A DNA stretch of 49,440 nt from a virus. Position 1 is the stretch's first letter, and each line of letters opens with the position of its first letter. The stretch covers positions 1 through 49,440 of IMG/VR virus record IMGVR_UViG_3300010371_000044; one strand, 5' to 3'. The notes beneath the pieces were generated by a model. That model was not told where the DNA came from. It saw only the letters and a program-made list of their open reading frames with translations, and ran no database searches. The translations under genes and the position numbers were made by a program. Shown here in pieces: positions 13,557 to 21,167 of this stretch.

Positions 13557-13784
13557 ATGACGATGGTCTACAAGCGAACGCGATATGGGGTTTGGCGAGT
13601 CAACGACGATGGACGGCGCGAGCTTTGGTGCAGTGCGGCTAACTACAACAACGCCGCGTTACTGGCTAGCGCATTTCGCGATGAGTCAACCGAGGACGAG
13701 ATAGCGCAAGGCTGGAACTATCTCCCGATGTCGAGTAAAATCGACACGAAATCGAGCGATTCACGAACACGAAATAAGGAGTAA
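13557..13784 (+). CDS. small hypothetical protein, probably leaderless mRNA
   Basis: A 75-residue protein. The first part (VYKRTRYGVWRVNDDGRREL) is beta-rich, like a small DNA- or RNA-binding sheet, and the C-terminus is Ser/Lys-rich and disordered. There is no ribosome site before ATG 13557; a TACAAT -10 box ends seven bases before it. ATG 13563 is the alternative start. It precedes a DUF5681-like gene by a short gap with AAGGAG. Confidence 0.6.
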   Translation: MTMVYKRTRYGVWRVNDDGRRELWCSAANYNNAALLASAFRDESTEDEIAQGWNYLPMSSKIDTKSSDSRTRNKE

Positions 13785-13789
13785 GCAAC

Positions 13790-14155
13790 ATGACAGAAAC
13801 GCCAGTTTCGCAAACCGATGGAAGAGCGAGGTCACTTGCCAACCTGCGACCGAACCCGAATTGGGTACCTGGTTGTCCTGCGCCGAACCCGCGAGGTGGC
13901 AAATCGCCGTATCAAGCCAGCCTCGACAAGGCCATCGAGGCGCAGGAAACGCCCGACCGAGTGTGCGAGGTGATCGCGGCAATGCGCGAAATGGCGCTGA
14001 GCGGCAATGCCAAGGCAGCGCCGGCTGCAGCCAAGGTTTACCTCGGCGCTGTCGGTGTCGATATGAACAAGGCGCCGTCGAAACTGGATCTCACTGGAGC
14101 GCCCGAGGATCTGGTCAACGGCTTGACCGAGTGGTTGGCGGCTAACCCATCATGA
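13790..14155 (+). CDS. DUF5681-like protein, candidate small terminase-type protein
   Basis: A 121-residue protein. The N-terminus (ARSLANLRPNPNWVPG, then PNPRGGKSPYQ) resembles the short DUF5681 motif that starts many phage DNA-packaging-associated proteins. A helical C-terminal part follows (VCEVIAAMREMALSG, AAPAAAKVYL), ending with a region that could oligomerise. terL is 5 kb downstream, so a small terminase role is possible but unproven. ATG 13790 has AAGGAG upstream, and the stop overlaps the next start. Confidence 0.6.
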   Translation: MTETPVSQTDGRARSLANLRPNPNWVPGCPAPNPRGGKSPYQASLDKAIEAQETPDRVCEVIAAMREMALSGNAKAAPAAAKVYLGAVGVDMNKAPSKLDLTGAPEDLVNGLTEWLAANPS

Positions 14156-14340
14156 ACGACTTCATCTTTCGTGTTGGCGACACATCGCCGGTCGCGATGT
14201 CAGTAGCTGGACGCGTGGAATTCTTGATGGAGTTGCTCCAAGGGATTCCGCTGCGCGACAGCGACGGCTTTTTGACTGGTGAACGCTCGGAACCGCTGAT
14301 AACCAAAGAAGACTTCGCGAGGGTAATGGGAAATGAGTAG
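14152..14340 (+). CDS. small hypothetical protein
   Basis: A 62-residue acidic protein coupled by ATGA (14152) to the DUF5681-like gene. A helix (AGRVEFLMELLQGIP) is followed by a short acidic tail with EDFARVMG. No family recognised. Confidence 0.6.
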   Translation: MNDFIFRVGDTSPVAMSVAGRVEFLMELLQGIPLRDSDGFLTGERSEPLITKEDFARVMGNE

Positions 14341-14473
14341 CGTCGAGCACGAATCGGTATCGGTCATCAGCGCGCCATATTGCGAGCACAAGGAATGTTG
14401 CACGCGATGCAAGCGGCGCCGTTCTCGGTCCAAGCGACGCGGCAAAGTCAAGACGCTGAGATCGCATCGTTAG
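14333..14473 (+). CDS. very small Cys/Arg-rich protein
   Basis: A 46-residue protein overlapping the end of the gene before. CEHKECCTRCKRRRSRSKRR combines a Cys cluster with a strongly basic tail, as in a minimal zinc-containing nucleic-acid binder. GGG lies seven bases before ATG 14333. Small size keeps the call tentative. Confidence 0.5.
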   Translation: MSSVEHESVSVISAPYCEHKECCTRCKRRRSRSKRRGKVKTLRSHR

Positions 14474-14490
14474 TTTTGTAGAAATACTTT

Positions 14491-14520
14491 TTGACATCGC
14501 GCCATTGCTCGCGCTATCGT
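14491..14520 (+). promoter_or_regulatory. promoter candidate for the Ala/Asp-repeat genes
   Basis: A perfect TTGACA (14491-14496) is followed after 18 nt by TATCGT (14515-14520). The ATG at 14563 lies about 40 nt downstream with GAAGGAGA in between. Confidence 0.5.
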
Positions 14521-14562
14521 CACTTGTCCCGATGAGAAACCAAACGACCGAAGGAGACGAAC

Positions 14563-15273
14563 ATGCTGAGCTTCCACGGAGACCAGGCAATCAAGGACAA
14601 ATTCACCGCCCGCGTCGAGGCACACAAGGCCGCCGACGAAATTATCCAGGGCGCCGGCTGGGAGAATGGCAAGGGCTGCGCCATCGGCTGCATGTTCGAC
14701 CGATACAGCCACGAGGCCTTTGTCGTCGAGCTCGGCGGTACGCTTCCGGTCGCGCGCCTGATCGATCGTATCCATGAGGGACTGACGCCCGTCGAGTCCA
14801 AGGAATGGCCCGGGCGCGTGATTTCGGCCATGCCGGTCGGGCGCGACCTCGCGCTGGTCTGGCCGCGCTTCGCGCTGTGGATGCTGTGCGATCTGGTAGC
14901 GAAGTTCGCGGCGCGCGCTCCGAAAACGGCCAAGGCGTGCGCTGGTGTGGCGGCGCTGTACGACCGTTGGATCGCTGGCGACAAGCCGAGCACCGAGGAT
15001 TGGGGGAAGGCGCGATCCGTCGCCGACGCCGCCGACGCCGCCGCCGCCGACGCCGCCGACGACGACGACGCCGCCTACGCCGACGCCTACGCCGCCGCCG
15101 ACGCCGCCTACGCCGCCGCCTACGCCTACGTCGTCGCCGACGCCGCCGACGCCGCCGCCGCCGTCGCCGCCGACGACGACGACGCCGCCTACGCCGCCGC
15201 CCGGAGGGACGCTCGCCAGAAGTTCTGGACGGACGCCGCTGCCAAACTCGAAGAGCTGCTGATGTCCGCATGA
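14563..15273 (+). CDS. Ala/Asp/Tyr-repeat protein, copy A
   Basis: A 236-residue protein. Residues 1-150 form a globular domain (LSFHGDQAIKDKFTARVEA, GKGCAIGCMFDRYSH, LVWPRFALWML, WIAGDKPSTEDWGK). About 60 residues of near-pure Ala/Asp/Tyr repeats follow, then a conserved tail (DARQKFWTDAAAKLEELL). The gene after it is a paralogue with the same plan. The repeat is encoded by GCC/GAC/TAC triplets and is open in all three frames, so its length could change in steps without breaking the gene. Function unknown; perhaps a surface-like or helical spacer. Confidence 0.75.
   Translation: MLSFHGDQAIKDKFTARVEAHKAADEIIQGAGWENGKGCAIGCMFDRYSHEAFVVELGGTLPVARLIDRIHEGLTPVESKEWPGRVISAMPVGRDLALVWPRFALWMLCDLVAKFAARAPKTAKACAGVAALYDRWIAGDKPSTEDWGKARSVADAADAAAADAADDDDAAYADAYAAADAAYAAAYAYVVADAADAAAAVAADDDDAAYAAARRDARQKFWTDAAAKLEELLMSA
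15020..15201 (+). repeat. GCC/GAC/TAC triplet repeat, tract A
   Basis: Almost uninterrupted GCC, GAC and TAC codons encode runs of Ala, Asp and Tyr in copy A. Such triplet runs are prone to in-frame slippage. The repeat creates long false open frames on both strands. Confidence 0.85.
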
Positions 15274-15314
15274 CCGGAAAGCAAACGTCACCCAAACGAC
15301 CGAAGGAGATGAAC

Positions 15315-16088
15315 ATGCTGAGCTTCCACGGAGACCAGGGAATCAAGTCCAAGTACCTCGCCCGCGTTGCCGCCCATCGTGCGGCTGATGAGCTTGTCCA
15401 GGGCACCACATGGTCCAATGGCAAAGGCTGCGCGATCGGCTGCACGCTGGAGACGTACGACCACTCTCTCTACCCCATCGAGCTCGGCGTGCCCATGGAG
15501 CTGGCCCGGCTCGAGGATCGAATCTTCGAAGCTCTGACCCCGGAAGAGGCGCAGGGCTGGCCCGAGCGCTTCCTGTCGGCCATCGACGTCGGGCGCGACC
15601 TCGCGCTGGTCTGGCCGCGTTTCGCGATTTGGATATTGCGCGACCTCGAAACGAAGTTCGCGGCGCGCGCTCCGAAGTCGTCTAAGGCGTGCGGCGACGT
15701 TGCGGCTCTTTGCGACCGTTGGGTCTCTGGCGACAAGCCGAGCACCGAGGAGTGGGGGAAGGCGCGATCCGCCGCCGACGCCGCCGACGCCGCCGCCGCC
15801 GACGCCGCCGCCGCCGCCGCCGCCGACGCCGCCGGCGCCGCCGTCGCCGCCGCCGGCGCCGTCGCCGCCGCCTACGTCGCCGCCTACGTCGCCGCCTCCT
15901 GCGCCTACGCCTACGCCGCCTCCTGCGCCTACGCCTACGCCGCCTACGTCTACGACTCAGCCTACGCCTACGCCTACGCCGCTGCCGGCGACGCCGACGG
16001 CGCCGGCGACGCCGACCGGAGGGACGCTCGCCAGAAGTTCTGGACGAACGCCGCTGCCAAACTCGAAGAGCTGCTCAAGGCAGCATAA
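15315..16088 (+). CDS. Ala/Asp/Tyr-repeat protein, copy B
   Basis: A 257-residue paralogue of copy A. The leader and first codons (from AAACGACCGAAGGAGA through the first 12 or so codons) are nearly identical, so the pair arose by a tandem duplication. The globular domain has diverged more (GKGCAIGCTLETYDH, LVWPRFAIWILRD, SGDKPSTEEWGK). The repeat tract is longer than in A and contains CAYAYA units, and the tail (DARQKFWTNAAAKLEELL) is kept. ATG 15315 is chosen to match copy A; ATG 15309 is also in frame. Confidence 0.75.
   Translation: MLSFHGDQGIKSKYLARVAAHRAADELVQGTTWSNGKGCAIGCTLETYDHSLYPIELGVPMELARLEDRIFEALTPEEAQGWPERFLSAIDVGRDLALVWPRFAIWILRDLETKFAARAPKSSKACGDVAALCDRWVSGDKPSTEEWGKARSAADAADAAAADAAAAAAADAAGAAVAAAGAVAAAYVAAYVAASCAYAYAASCAYAYAAYVYDSAYAYAYAAAGDADGAGDADRRDARQKFWTNAAAKLEELLKAA
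15771..16017 (+). repeat. GCC/GAC/TAC triplet repeat, tract B
   Basis: The same codon repeat as tract A but longer, with TCC-TGC-GCC-TAC units inserted. Different lengths in the two copies show that the tract has changed since duplication. Confidence 0.85.
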
Positions 16089-16098
16089 GGAGACGACC

Positions 16099-16359
16099 AT
16101 GAAAACGACAAAACGAGGCTGCACGCATTCCGAGGGTATCTGCCACAGCGACGTGCACGCGACTGAGTGCAAGGTGCGCGACAATGACCAGCACGACTGC
16201 GCTTACGTCGACGCGCGCAACAAGCTGATCCCGGTTGCTGAACGTGCGGCGCATCAGTACCTATCGGACCACCAAATCCCGCACACGCCGGGCGCCTATG
16301 CGCATCAGTTTACCGTCTCGATGGAGACGCTCGTGCGCGAGAGAGGGGTGGTGCGCTAA
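16099..16359 (+). CDS. small Cys/His-containing protein
   Basis: An 86-residue protein with a strong ribosome site (AAGGAGACGACC before ATG 16099). The N-terminal half holds C/H pairs (CTHSEGICHSDVHATEC, then HDC), possibly one or two zinc sites. The C-terminal half is helical (LIPVAERAAHQYLSDH). It ends in TAATG with the next gene. No family recognised. Confidence 0.65.
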   Translation: MKTTKRGCTHSEGICHSDVHATECKVRDNDQHDCAYVDARNKLIPVAERAAHQYLSDHQIPHTPGAYAHQFTVSMETLVRERGVVR

Positions 16360-16595
16360 TGCACCCATCGAACGATCCGAAAGCGCGCTTCACCTACAAC
16401 GACAAGCGCTATATCGCGGCAGCGTTCGTCTTGCGCGAGCAGCGCGAGGCATACTTCAGCAACCCGCACAACGACACAGAATACGAAGCGGCGCTCGCAG
16501 CGGTTCGAGCCGAAGAGGACCGCATCTTGACGGCGCTCGCAGTGCCGCTGGCGTCCGCTGTACCGGTTCGATTTGCACCGCGAGGTTCGGCATGA
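16359..16595 (+). CDS. small hypothetical protein
   Basis: A 78-residue, mostly helical protein with a charged core (VLREQREAYFSNP, EYEAALAAVRAEEDRIL). It is coupled on both sides by overlapping start and stop codons. Function unknown. Confidence 0.65.
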   Translation: MHPSNDPKARFTYNDKRYIAAAFVLREQREAYFSNPHNDTEYEAALAAVRAEEDRILTALAVPLASAVPVRFAPRGSA

Positions 16596-16921
16596 AGACG
16601 TCGGAGGTGCTTCGCAAGGCCGGCGACGTGCTGCGCGAGCGGGGGCACTGCAAAGGCGCCCTAGAAAACGAGTCAGGATCCGTATGTTTCAATGGCGCGA
16701 TCAATGTGGCCTTACACGGGAGGCCACAGTTTGCGATTGGTATTGACGGCGGAATCATAGGTATTTTTGAATTCGCGTCAACTCCATTCGGGAGTAACAT
16801 AGAGGCTGTTGATTGGAACAACGACTGCCGAACGACCGCTGCCGAGGTGATGCACGCCCTCGACGCGGCATTTGTTCTGGCCCTCCAGGAAGAAGGCGTC
16901 GAGCCCGAGGACGTCCTGTGA
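16592..16921 (+). CDS. DUF6197-like protein
   Basis: A 109-residue protein. VLRKAGDVLRERGHCKGALE, a Cys/Asn-Gly-Ala segment (SVCFNGAINVAL) and the end VDWNNDCRTTAAEVMHALD follow the pattern of DUF6197, a small phage and actinobacterial family of unknown role in which a WND..RT motif precedes a last helix. It starts in an ATGA overlap at 16592. Confidence 0.6.
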   Translation: MKTSEVLRKAGDVLRERGHCKGALENESGSVCFNGAINVALHGRPQFAIGIDGGIIGIFEFASTPFGSNIEAVDWNNDCRTTAAEVMHALDAAFVLALQEEGVEPEDVL

Positions 16922-17034
16922 CGTTCGCCGATCCGCACCGTCTCGCCACGCTGTGGCGAACGACCATCGTCGATGAGAGAATCAAGCAACTCGAAGCCAA
17001 GAGAGAAAAAACAAACCAAGGAGAAATCACATGA
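16918..17034 (+). CDS. very small hypothetical protein
   Basis: A 38-residue protein from GTG 16918 (GTGA overlap) to 17034, overlapping the next ATG at 17031. Its C-terminal half is a charged helix (ERIKQLEAKREKTNQ) that could be a short coiled coil. Perfect coupling at both ends is the main support. Confidence 0.5.
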   Translation: MTFADPHRLATLWRTTIVDERIKQLEAKREKTNQGEIT

Positions 17035-17339
17035 ATCCGTTTAAGAAAATCAAGGCTATCCTCCGTGACGCACGCGACGCCGACAGACTGCGTGTTCAAC
17101 TGGTTGGAGTCAGCATTGCGGCGCTTGGCGGCACCGATCCGGGCCAGGTCGCCACGCCAGGCCAGTTTGGGTGGTCGGTCGCATATGATGACGTGCTGAA
17201 ATTGCGGCGGCGCTGTGATCGCGCCGAGTTTCTCATCAGACGGGCCGCGAAGGACGTGCACAAGCTGATTCAGCCAAGCAGCTTCGAGATCGCTTGCACT
17301 GAGTATTGCGACGACTACGGGATCGGAGAGCTGTCATGA
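17031..17339 (+). CDS. hypothetical protein
   Basis: A 102-residue protein with a CAAGGAGA ribosome site. The N-terminus is Lys/Arg-rich (MNPFKKIKAILRDARDADRL), and the middle has a helix of basic residues (LKLRRRCDRAEFLIRRAA). Cys residues are present but unpaired. No family recognised. Confidence 0.65.
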   Translation: MNPFKKIKAILRDARDADRLRVQLVGVSIAALGGTDPGQVATPGQFGWSVAYDDVLKLRRRCDRAEFLIRRAAKDVHKLIQPSSFEIACTEYCDDYGIGELS

Positions 17340-17362
17340 AGGCGGTAAGGAACCGCAAATGA
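17336..17362 (+). CDS. 8-codon coupling peptide (MKAVRNRK)
   Basis: Between two genes a start-stop chain exists: ATG 17336 overlaps the stop of the gene before, reads eight codons, and its TGA overlaps ATG 17359 of the next gene. The peptide itself is unlikely to matter, but reading through it would carry ribosomes to the next gene. No ribosome site lies near 17359 apart from GTAAGGAA. Confidence 0.3.
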   Translation: MKAVRNRK

Positions 17363-17745
17363 GCGCCGCCAAGTCAAACCCTCTGTCGCGCCAGTATCGC
17401 GGCAGCTACCCCGAAGAAGTCGACACGGCGGCGATTGAAATGCGCCGTGGTGCCTCGCCCGAATGGGCCGCAGCGCACCCCGATGCAGCGATCACCGGCG
17501 AGGTTCCAGACGACGAAGACATCGTCGTCTATGCTATGCTGACGATCAAACGCTTGCGGCCGTCGTCGTTGTTCCCGGGCCAGCCTGACAAGTGGGAGCA
17601 AAGCGACGATGTCGTGCTGGGGCCGGTGCTGTTCTGGCAGAATGACCAAGTGTTCCCGGCGCGGTTTACGCTGAAGAACTACCGCGAGCTGACCCCGATC
17701 AAAGAACCGGGACTGACCGAAAAGAAGGAGATACTCGCATCATGA
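17359..17745 (+). CDS. hypothetical protein
   Basis: A 128-residue protein with an acidic middle (EVPDDEDIVVYAMLTIKRL) and a Trp/Phe-rich second half (VLGPVLFWQNDQVFPARF). No family recognised. It is coupled by ATGA to the gene after. Confidence 0.65.
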   Translation: MSAAKSNPLSRQYRGSYPEEVDTAAIEMRRGASPEWAAAHPDAAITGEVPDDEDIVVYAMLTIKRLRPSSLFPGQPDKWEQSDDVVLGPVLFWQNDQVFPARFTLKNYRELTPIKEPGLTEKKEILAS

Positions 17746-17987
17746 AACTAACTGCCAAGCAGAAAGCGGCGGTCGAACGTTGGTGCTATGCCGAGTTGGC
17801 CGAGTTGGCAGGTAGCGACTTCGGCGACGCGTTCAAAGACCGTTACGAAACGCAACCCGACGAATTCAACATTGATGAAGATGAGTCTATGCGAAGTCAG
17901 GACGTAGCCGACGCCGCAGACGATTACTTCTTTGTCGTGATGAGTCGCTTAGCGAAAGAGTTCCGCAAGAAAGGCAAAGCATCATGA
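17742..17987 (+). CDS. small acidic hypothetical protein
   Basis: An 81-residue, largely helical protein (AKQKAAVERWCYAELAELAG, DVADAADDYFFVVMSRLAKE) with a basic tip. It lies in a chain of ATGA overlaps. Function unknown. Confidence 0.65.
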   Translation: MKLTAKQKAAVERWCYAELAELAGSDFGDAFKDRYETQPDEFNIDEDESMRSQDVADAADDYFFVVMSRLAKEFRKKGKAS

Positions 17988-18424
17988 GCCACATCGTCGT
18001 GCGTCCGCTTGACCGGTCGATCGAGGGCGAGGAACCGTATGTGCTCGCAACCTCGGTCGACGCGATCGTGGCGACGCACGGCGGTCGTTCTGCTAGTCGA
18101 GAGATGTTCCGCGAACTGGTGGTCGAACTGGTGAGCAATTGCAACATCGAAATTGCCACGTTCGATGATGACCCTGAGGTGATTTGGGGGTTCGCGGCGT
18201 GGTCGCATCATCGTGAGTTGGAGCTGTTCTACTTGCGGCAGCGCATGCTGGAGCGAACCGACACGGGGTTCAGCAAGCCCCGCGAGCTTGCCTTCGATGT
18301 GACGCGGGCTCTGCTTGGTGAGGATCGCGCGGTGCTCATGAAGCGCCTGCCCCTCCAGAAATGGGCGTTCGGGGTAATCCACCAATGCAACTACAACCCC
18401 GTCATCACACCGGATTCGATATGA
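17984..18424 (+). CDS. GNAT-like phage protein (tentative)
   Basis: A 146-residue protein. EVIWGFAAWSHHRELELFYLR has the strand order of the AcCoA-binding core of GNAT-type proteins, followed by a helix (LERTDTGFSKPRELAF). Phages often carry such a protein near the packaging genes. The glycine-rich AcCoA loop is not clear, so acetyltransferase activity is doubtful. It overlaps the HNH endonuclease gene. Confidence 0.5.
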   Translation: MSHIVVRPLDRSIEGEEPYVLATSVDAIVATHGGRSASREMFRELVVELVSNCNIEIATFDDDPEVIWGFAAWSHHRELELFYLRQRMLERTDTGFSKPRELAFDVTRALLGEDRAVLMKRLPLQKWAFGVIHQCNYNPVITPDSI

Positions 18425-18915
18425 TTTCCTTGGACGCGATGCCAGTTCCTCTGGTGCGTGAGCGTGGTTTCGCATGGGTCGATCCACAAGACCACGAGTC
18501 GGCGGTAAGCGTTTCTTGGTATATGCATTCCCAGGGATATGCGTATCGACCAAAGCCGACTATCTATCTTCATTCGTTGATTTCCAGAAGAATGGGGATA
18601 TCTGGAGACACGATCGATCATGCCGACAGAAACCGGCTGAATTGCACGCGAGAAAACCTAAGGGCAGCCACTTTCCTTCAGAATATGGCGAATTGTACGC
18701 GCAAGAAATCAAACACCAGCGGCTTCAAGGGAGTATGCAAATACACAGACAAGCGGTGGAATTTCTCGTGTTGGGTTTCGAAAATCAGGGTCGGCGGGAC
18801 CAAGAAGTCCATCGGATATTTCCATGACATTGAGGCAGCCGCCCGCGTCTATGACGAATGGGCATATGCTCTGCATGGAGAGTTTGCCTGTTTGAACTTC
18901 CCGAGGGGATCATGA
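18421..18915 (+). CDS. HNH homing-type endonuclease with AP2 domain
   Basis: A 164-residue protein. An HNH nuclease core (YLHSLISRR, TIDHADRNRLNCTRENLR, NC) is followed by an AP2-type DNA-binding domain (SGFKGVCKYTDKRWNFSCWV, KSIGYFHDIEAAARVYDEWA). This is the classical free-standing phage homing endonuclease, inserted a few hundred bases before terL. A+T-richer codons and the one-base-step overlap with its neighbour suggest a later arrival. ATG 18421 is set by ATGA coupling. Confidence 0.88.
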   Translation: MISLDAMPVPLVRERGFAWVDPQDHESAVSVSWYMHSQGYAYRPKPTIYLHSLISRRMGISGDTIDHADRNRLNCTRENLRAATFLQNMANCTRKKSNTSGFKGVCKYTDKRWNFSCWVSKIRVGGTKKSIGYFHDIEAAARVYDEWAYALHGEFACLNFPRGS

Positions 18916-19082
18916 AACCGCTTCTCATCGCGCTGTGTCTCGTCGCTGATACTCTGCTGTGCGGGTTGAGCCGCCATGCCTACGAAGATGGCCAGCACGG
19001 CAAGTCGTACGCGCTTTGGGCCGTAGCGTTCGTGCTGTCAGTCATCATCGGGTTATTTGTTGCGGCAGAACGAACGCCGTGA
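18912..19082 (+). CDS. small membrane protein with two helices
   Basis: A 56-residue protein. LLIALCLVADTLLCGL and LWAVAFVLSVIIGLFVAA are two membrane helices joined by a short charged loop, in the size range of small class II holin-like proteins. It sits directly before terL and overlaps its GTG start. No lysis genes are close, so holin function is only possible. Confidence 0.6.
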   Translation: MKPLLIALCLVADTLLCGLSRHAYEDGQHGKSYALWAVAFVLSVIIGLFVAAERTP

Positions 19083-20512
19083 ACAATCGCGACCTACTGC
19101 GAGCGGCTCAGCGTGAACAGGCGCGCTTGCGTGGGATAGCGCAACAAAAAGGCATACGCTTCGACGCTGGTCCGCTGTGTCACGACGCGGGCCGCAAGTA
19201 CGTCAAGACGCGCGGCAAGCGCAACGCCGTGCGCACTCCTCGCCGTGTCGGCAAGACCGTGCACGAAGGCTTGCGACTGCTTGATGGCGTGTTCGACCCG
19301 CCGTACGGCAACCAACTTTACGTCACCGACACGCTCAAGAACGCAAAGCGCCGTGTCTGGCCGACGATTCGCAAGCTGAATCAAAAGCTCGGGCTAGGCG
19401 GCGTGTTGAACGAAACCGAAGCATTCATCAAGTTCTCGTCGGTGCCGAATGAGCCGCATATCTTCCTCGGCGGCGCCAAAGACCAGAACGAGATTGACAA
19501 GATCCGCGGGTACGAGGGCGGATTCAAGCGCGTCATCATCGACGAAGCGCAAAGCATCAGGCAGTCAATCATGACTGAGCTTGTCGACGACGTGATCGAA
19601 CCGTCGTTGATGGACTACAACGGCGAGTTGGACGTCGTCGGTACGCCGGGGCCAATCGCGGCTGGGTACTTCTATGACATCGACGTCGGCGATGCAAAAG
19701 ACGGCTGGGAGCACTTCTTTTGGACCATCGCCGATAACCCGTTCCTGGCTGAGAAGTCGGGCGTTTCGACTGAGAAATACCTCTCTGACCTTCGCGCGCG
19801 GCGCAACTGGACAGAGGAAACGCCGGCTTACGTTCGCCAGTACCTTGGACAGTGGGTCACGGACGCCGATGCGCTCGCGTTCCATTACTTGGCTTCGCGC
19901 AACGCTTGTGACTGGCAGTTCAAGCCCGAGCCGGGGTGGCACTACATCCTGTGTTTTGACATCGGCTTCGACGATGCCGACGCGATTGCGGTGCTCGGGT
20001 GGGCGCCGCACGATCGCCGACTGCGCCTCGTGAAAGAGGTCATCACTCGTAAACAAGGCATCACCGAGCTTGGCAATCAGCTCAAGTCAGAATGGATCAC
20101 GTTCAAACCGATGGCGTGCATCGGCGACCTCGGTGCGCTTGGGAAGAAGATCGGCGAAGAGTTGAAACTGCGCTGGCAGATCCCCGTCGAAGCCGCAGAC
20201 AAGCAGCGCAAGGCGGAGCACGTGGCGCTCCTAGATGACGCGCTCATCACGGGACAGTTTCTTGCGCCAGTAAATTCAGTCTTTGCCGAGGACTGCGATC
20301 TGGTACAATGGGATCCTGACGCGAAAGCGAAGGGCATCCTGACGTTCTGTGACGTGCCACACAGCGATATCGCCGATGCGGTGCTCTATGGGTTCAGACA
20401 CTCGTATCACTGGCTGGAGAAGGCGGAACCGCCGCCGAAGACCATCTTCGACTCGCCCATTCTGAAGGCGATGCTTGCCAACCCGAATCCAGACAGGCCA
20501 AAATATGAGTGA
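19079..20512 (+). CDS. terL: terminase large subunit
   Basis: A 477-residue packaging motor. The ATPase has Walker A TPRRVGKT at 53-60 and Walker B RVIIDEAQ with D155 and E156, and a coupling motif near VVGTPGP. The C-terminal nuclease shows acidic metal ligands in CFDIGFDDADA, CIGDLGALGKK and SDIADAVLYGF. It cuts concatemers and pumps DNA into the prohead through the portal. The GTG start 19079 overlaps the membrane gene before it. Confidence 0.92.
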   Translation: MNNRDLLRAAQREQARLRGIAQQKGIRFDAGPLCHDAGRKYVKTRGKRNAVRTPRRVGKTVHEGLRLLDGVFDPPYGNQLYVTDTLKNAKRRVWPTIRKLNQKLGLGGVLNETEAFIKFSSVPNEPHIFLGGAKDQNEIDKIRGYEGGFKRVIIDEAQSIRQSIMTELVDDVIEPSLMDYNGELDVVGTPGPIAAGYFYDIDVGDAKDGWEHFFWTIADNPFLAEKSGVSTEKYLSDLRARRNWTEETPAYVRQYLGQWVTDADALAFHYLASRNACDWQFKPEPGWHYILCFDIGFDDADAIAVLGWAPHDRRLRLVKEVITRKQGITELGNQLKSEWITFKPMACIGDLGALGKKIGEELKLRWQIPVEAADKQRKAEHVALLDDALITGQFLAPVNSVFAEDCDLVQWDPDAKAKGILTFCDVPHSDIADAVLYGFRHSYHWLEKAEPPPKTIFDSPILKAMLANPNPDRPKYE

Positions 20513-20530
20513 TACTTTCAAGGAGACGCC

Positions 20531-20692
20531 ATGCCACTGATCCCCGGTAAGTCAAAGTCAGCGTTCAAACAGAACATCGCGACCGAAGTCAAGTCTGGAC
20601 GCCCGGTCAAGCAAGCAGTTGCCATCGCGTATAGCGAATCGGGCGAGAAGCGAAAGAGAAAGTCGGGACTCGCTAAGGCGTTGAAGCCGTGA
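20531..20692 (+). CDS. small conserved phage protein (DUF6496-like)
   Basis: A 53-residue basic protein. [15 protein letters not shown], then [17 protein letters not shown] and a Lys/Arg tail, match a short phage family known only as a conserved hypothetical. ATG 20531 has AAGGAGA upstream, and its TGA overlaps the next GTG. It accompanies packaging genes in many phages; its role is unknown. Confidence 0.65.
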   Translation: MPLIPGKSKSAFKQNIATEVKSGRPVKQAVAIAYSESGEKRKRKSGLAKALKP

Positions 20693-20988
20693 CCAAATTC
20701 CTCGACCCGTCGTTCTCATCGCGGCCAGCGTCTGCGAAGTACCGCGACAATTGGGAGGCGACGTTTCGGCCGACGCCGAAGCGTCCAGGGTTGCGGCAAA
20801 TGAACAATGCGCTTCCGAAGTGTATCAAGTGCGGCGGTGGCTACGACCCATCGGTCGATCCGGTCGGTTACTCGAATCAACTCTGCTTCAACTGCGACCC
20901 GAAGAAGCGAAACGCGCACACGTGCATGATCAACGGGCCCTGCACGATGGGCATTTGGTGCCCGGGCTGTCGAATCGAGATGCGATGA
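20689..20988 (+). CDS. zinc-ribbon hypothetical protein
   Basis: A 99-residue protein from GTG 20689. CIKCGGG and CFNCDPKK form one zinc ribbon, and the C-terminal [10 protein letters not shown] and CPGC add more Cys. The N-terminus is Arg/Pro-rich. Function unknown; coupling to the gene before and after is by GTGA and ATGA. Confidence 0.65.
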   Translation: MTKFLDPSFSSRPASAKYRDNWEATFRPTPKRPGLRQMNNALPKCIKCGGGYDPSVDPVGYSNQLCFNCDPKKRNAHTCMINGPCTMGIWCPGCRIEMR

Positions 20989-21167
20989 GCAACTCCGCAA
21001 TGCTCGCCGAGTTGCGCAGCGAAGCCAAGTCGCTGATGGCGCTGTGGGGCAACGTCGCGATGTTCTGGAGCGTCAACGCCGACGCTGGCACGATCCGCGA
21101 CGTTCGCGACGGGACGCTTTACTGCTACTTGTCGCGCGAATGGTTGAAGCTGGATAAGGACGAATGA
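20985..21167 (+). CDS. small hypothetical protein
   Basis: A 60-residue helical protein starting in an ATGA overlap. A helix (AMLAELRSEAKSLMALWGN) is followed by VRDGTLYCYLSREWL. No family recognised. Confidence 0.6.
   Translation: MSNSAMLAELRSEAKSLMALWGNVAMFWSVNADAGTIRDVRDGTLYCYLSREWLKLDKDE

Noticed and set aside
13361-13558. Minus-strand frame of 65 residues in the intergenic region
   Set aside because: Composition is plausible but there is no ribosome site and it overlaps the start of the gene at 13557 head-on; the plus-strand gene is better supported.
14470-15445. Long minus-strand frames with poly-Arg or Gly/Val repeats
   Set aside because: They are shadows of the GCC/GAC/TAC codon repeat, which has no stop in any frame on either strand.
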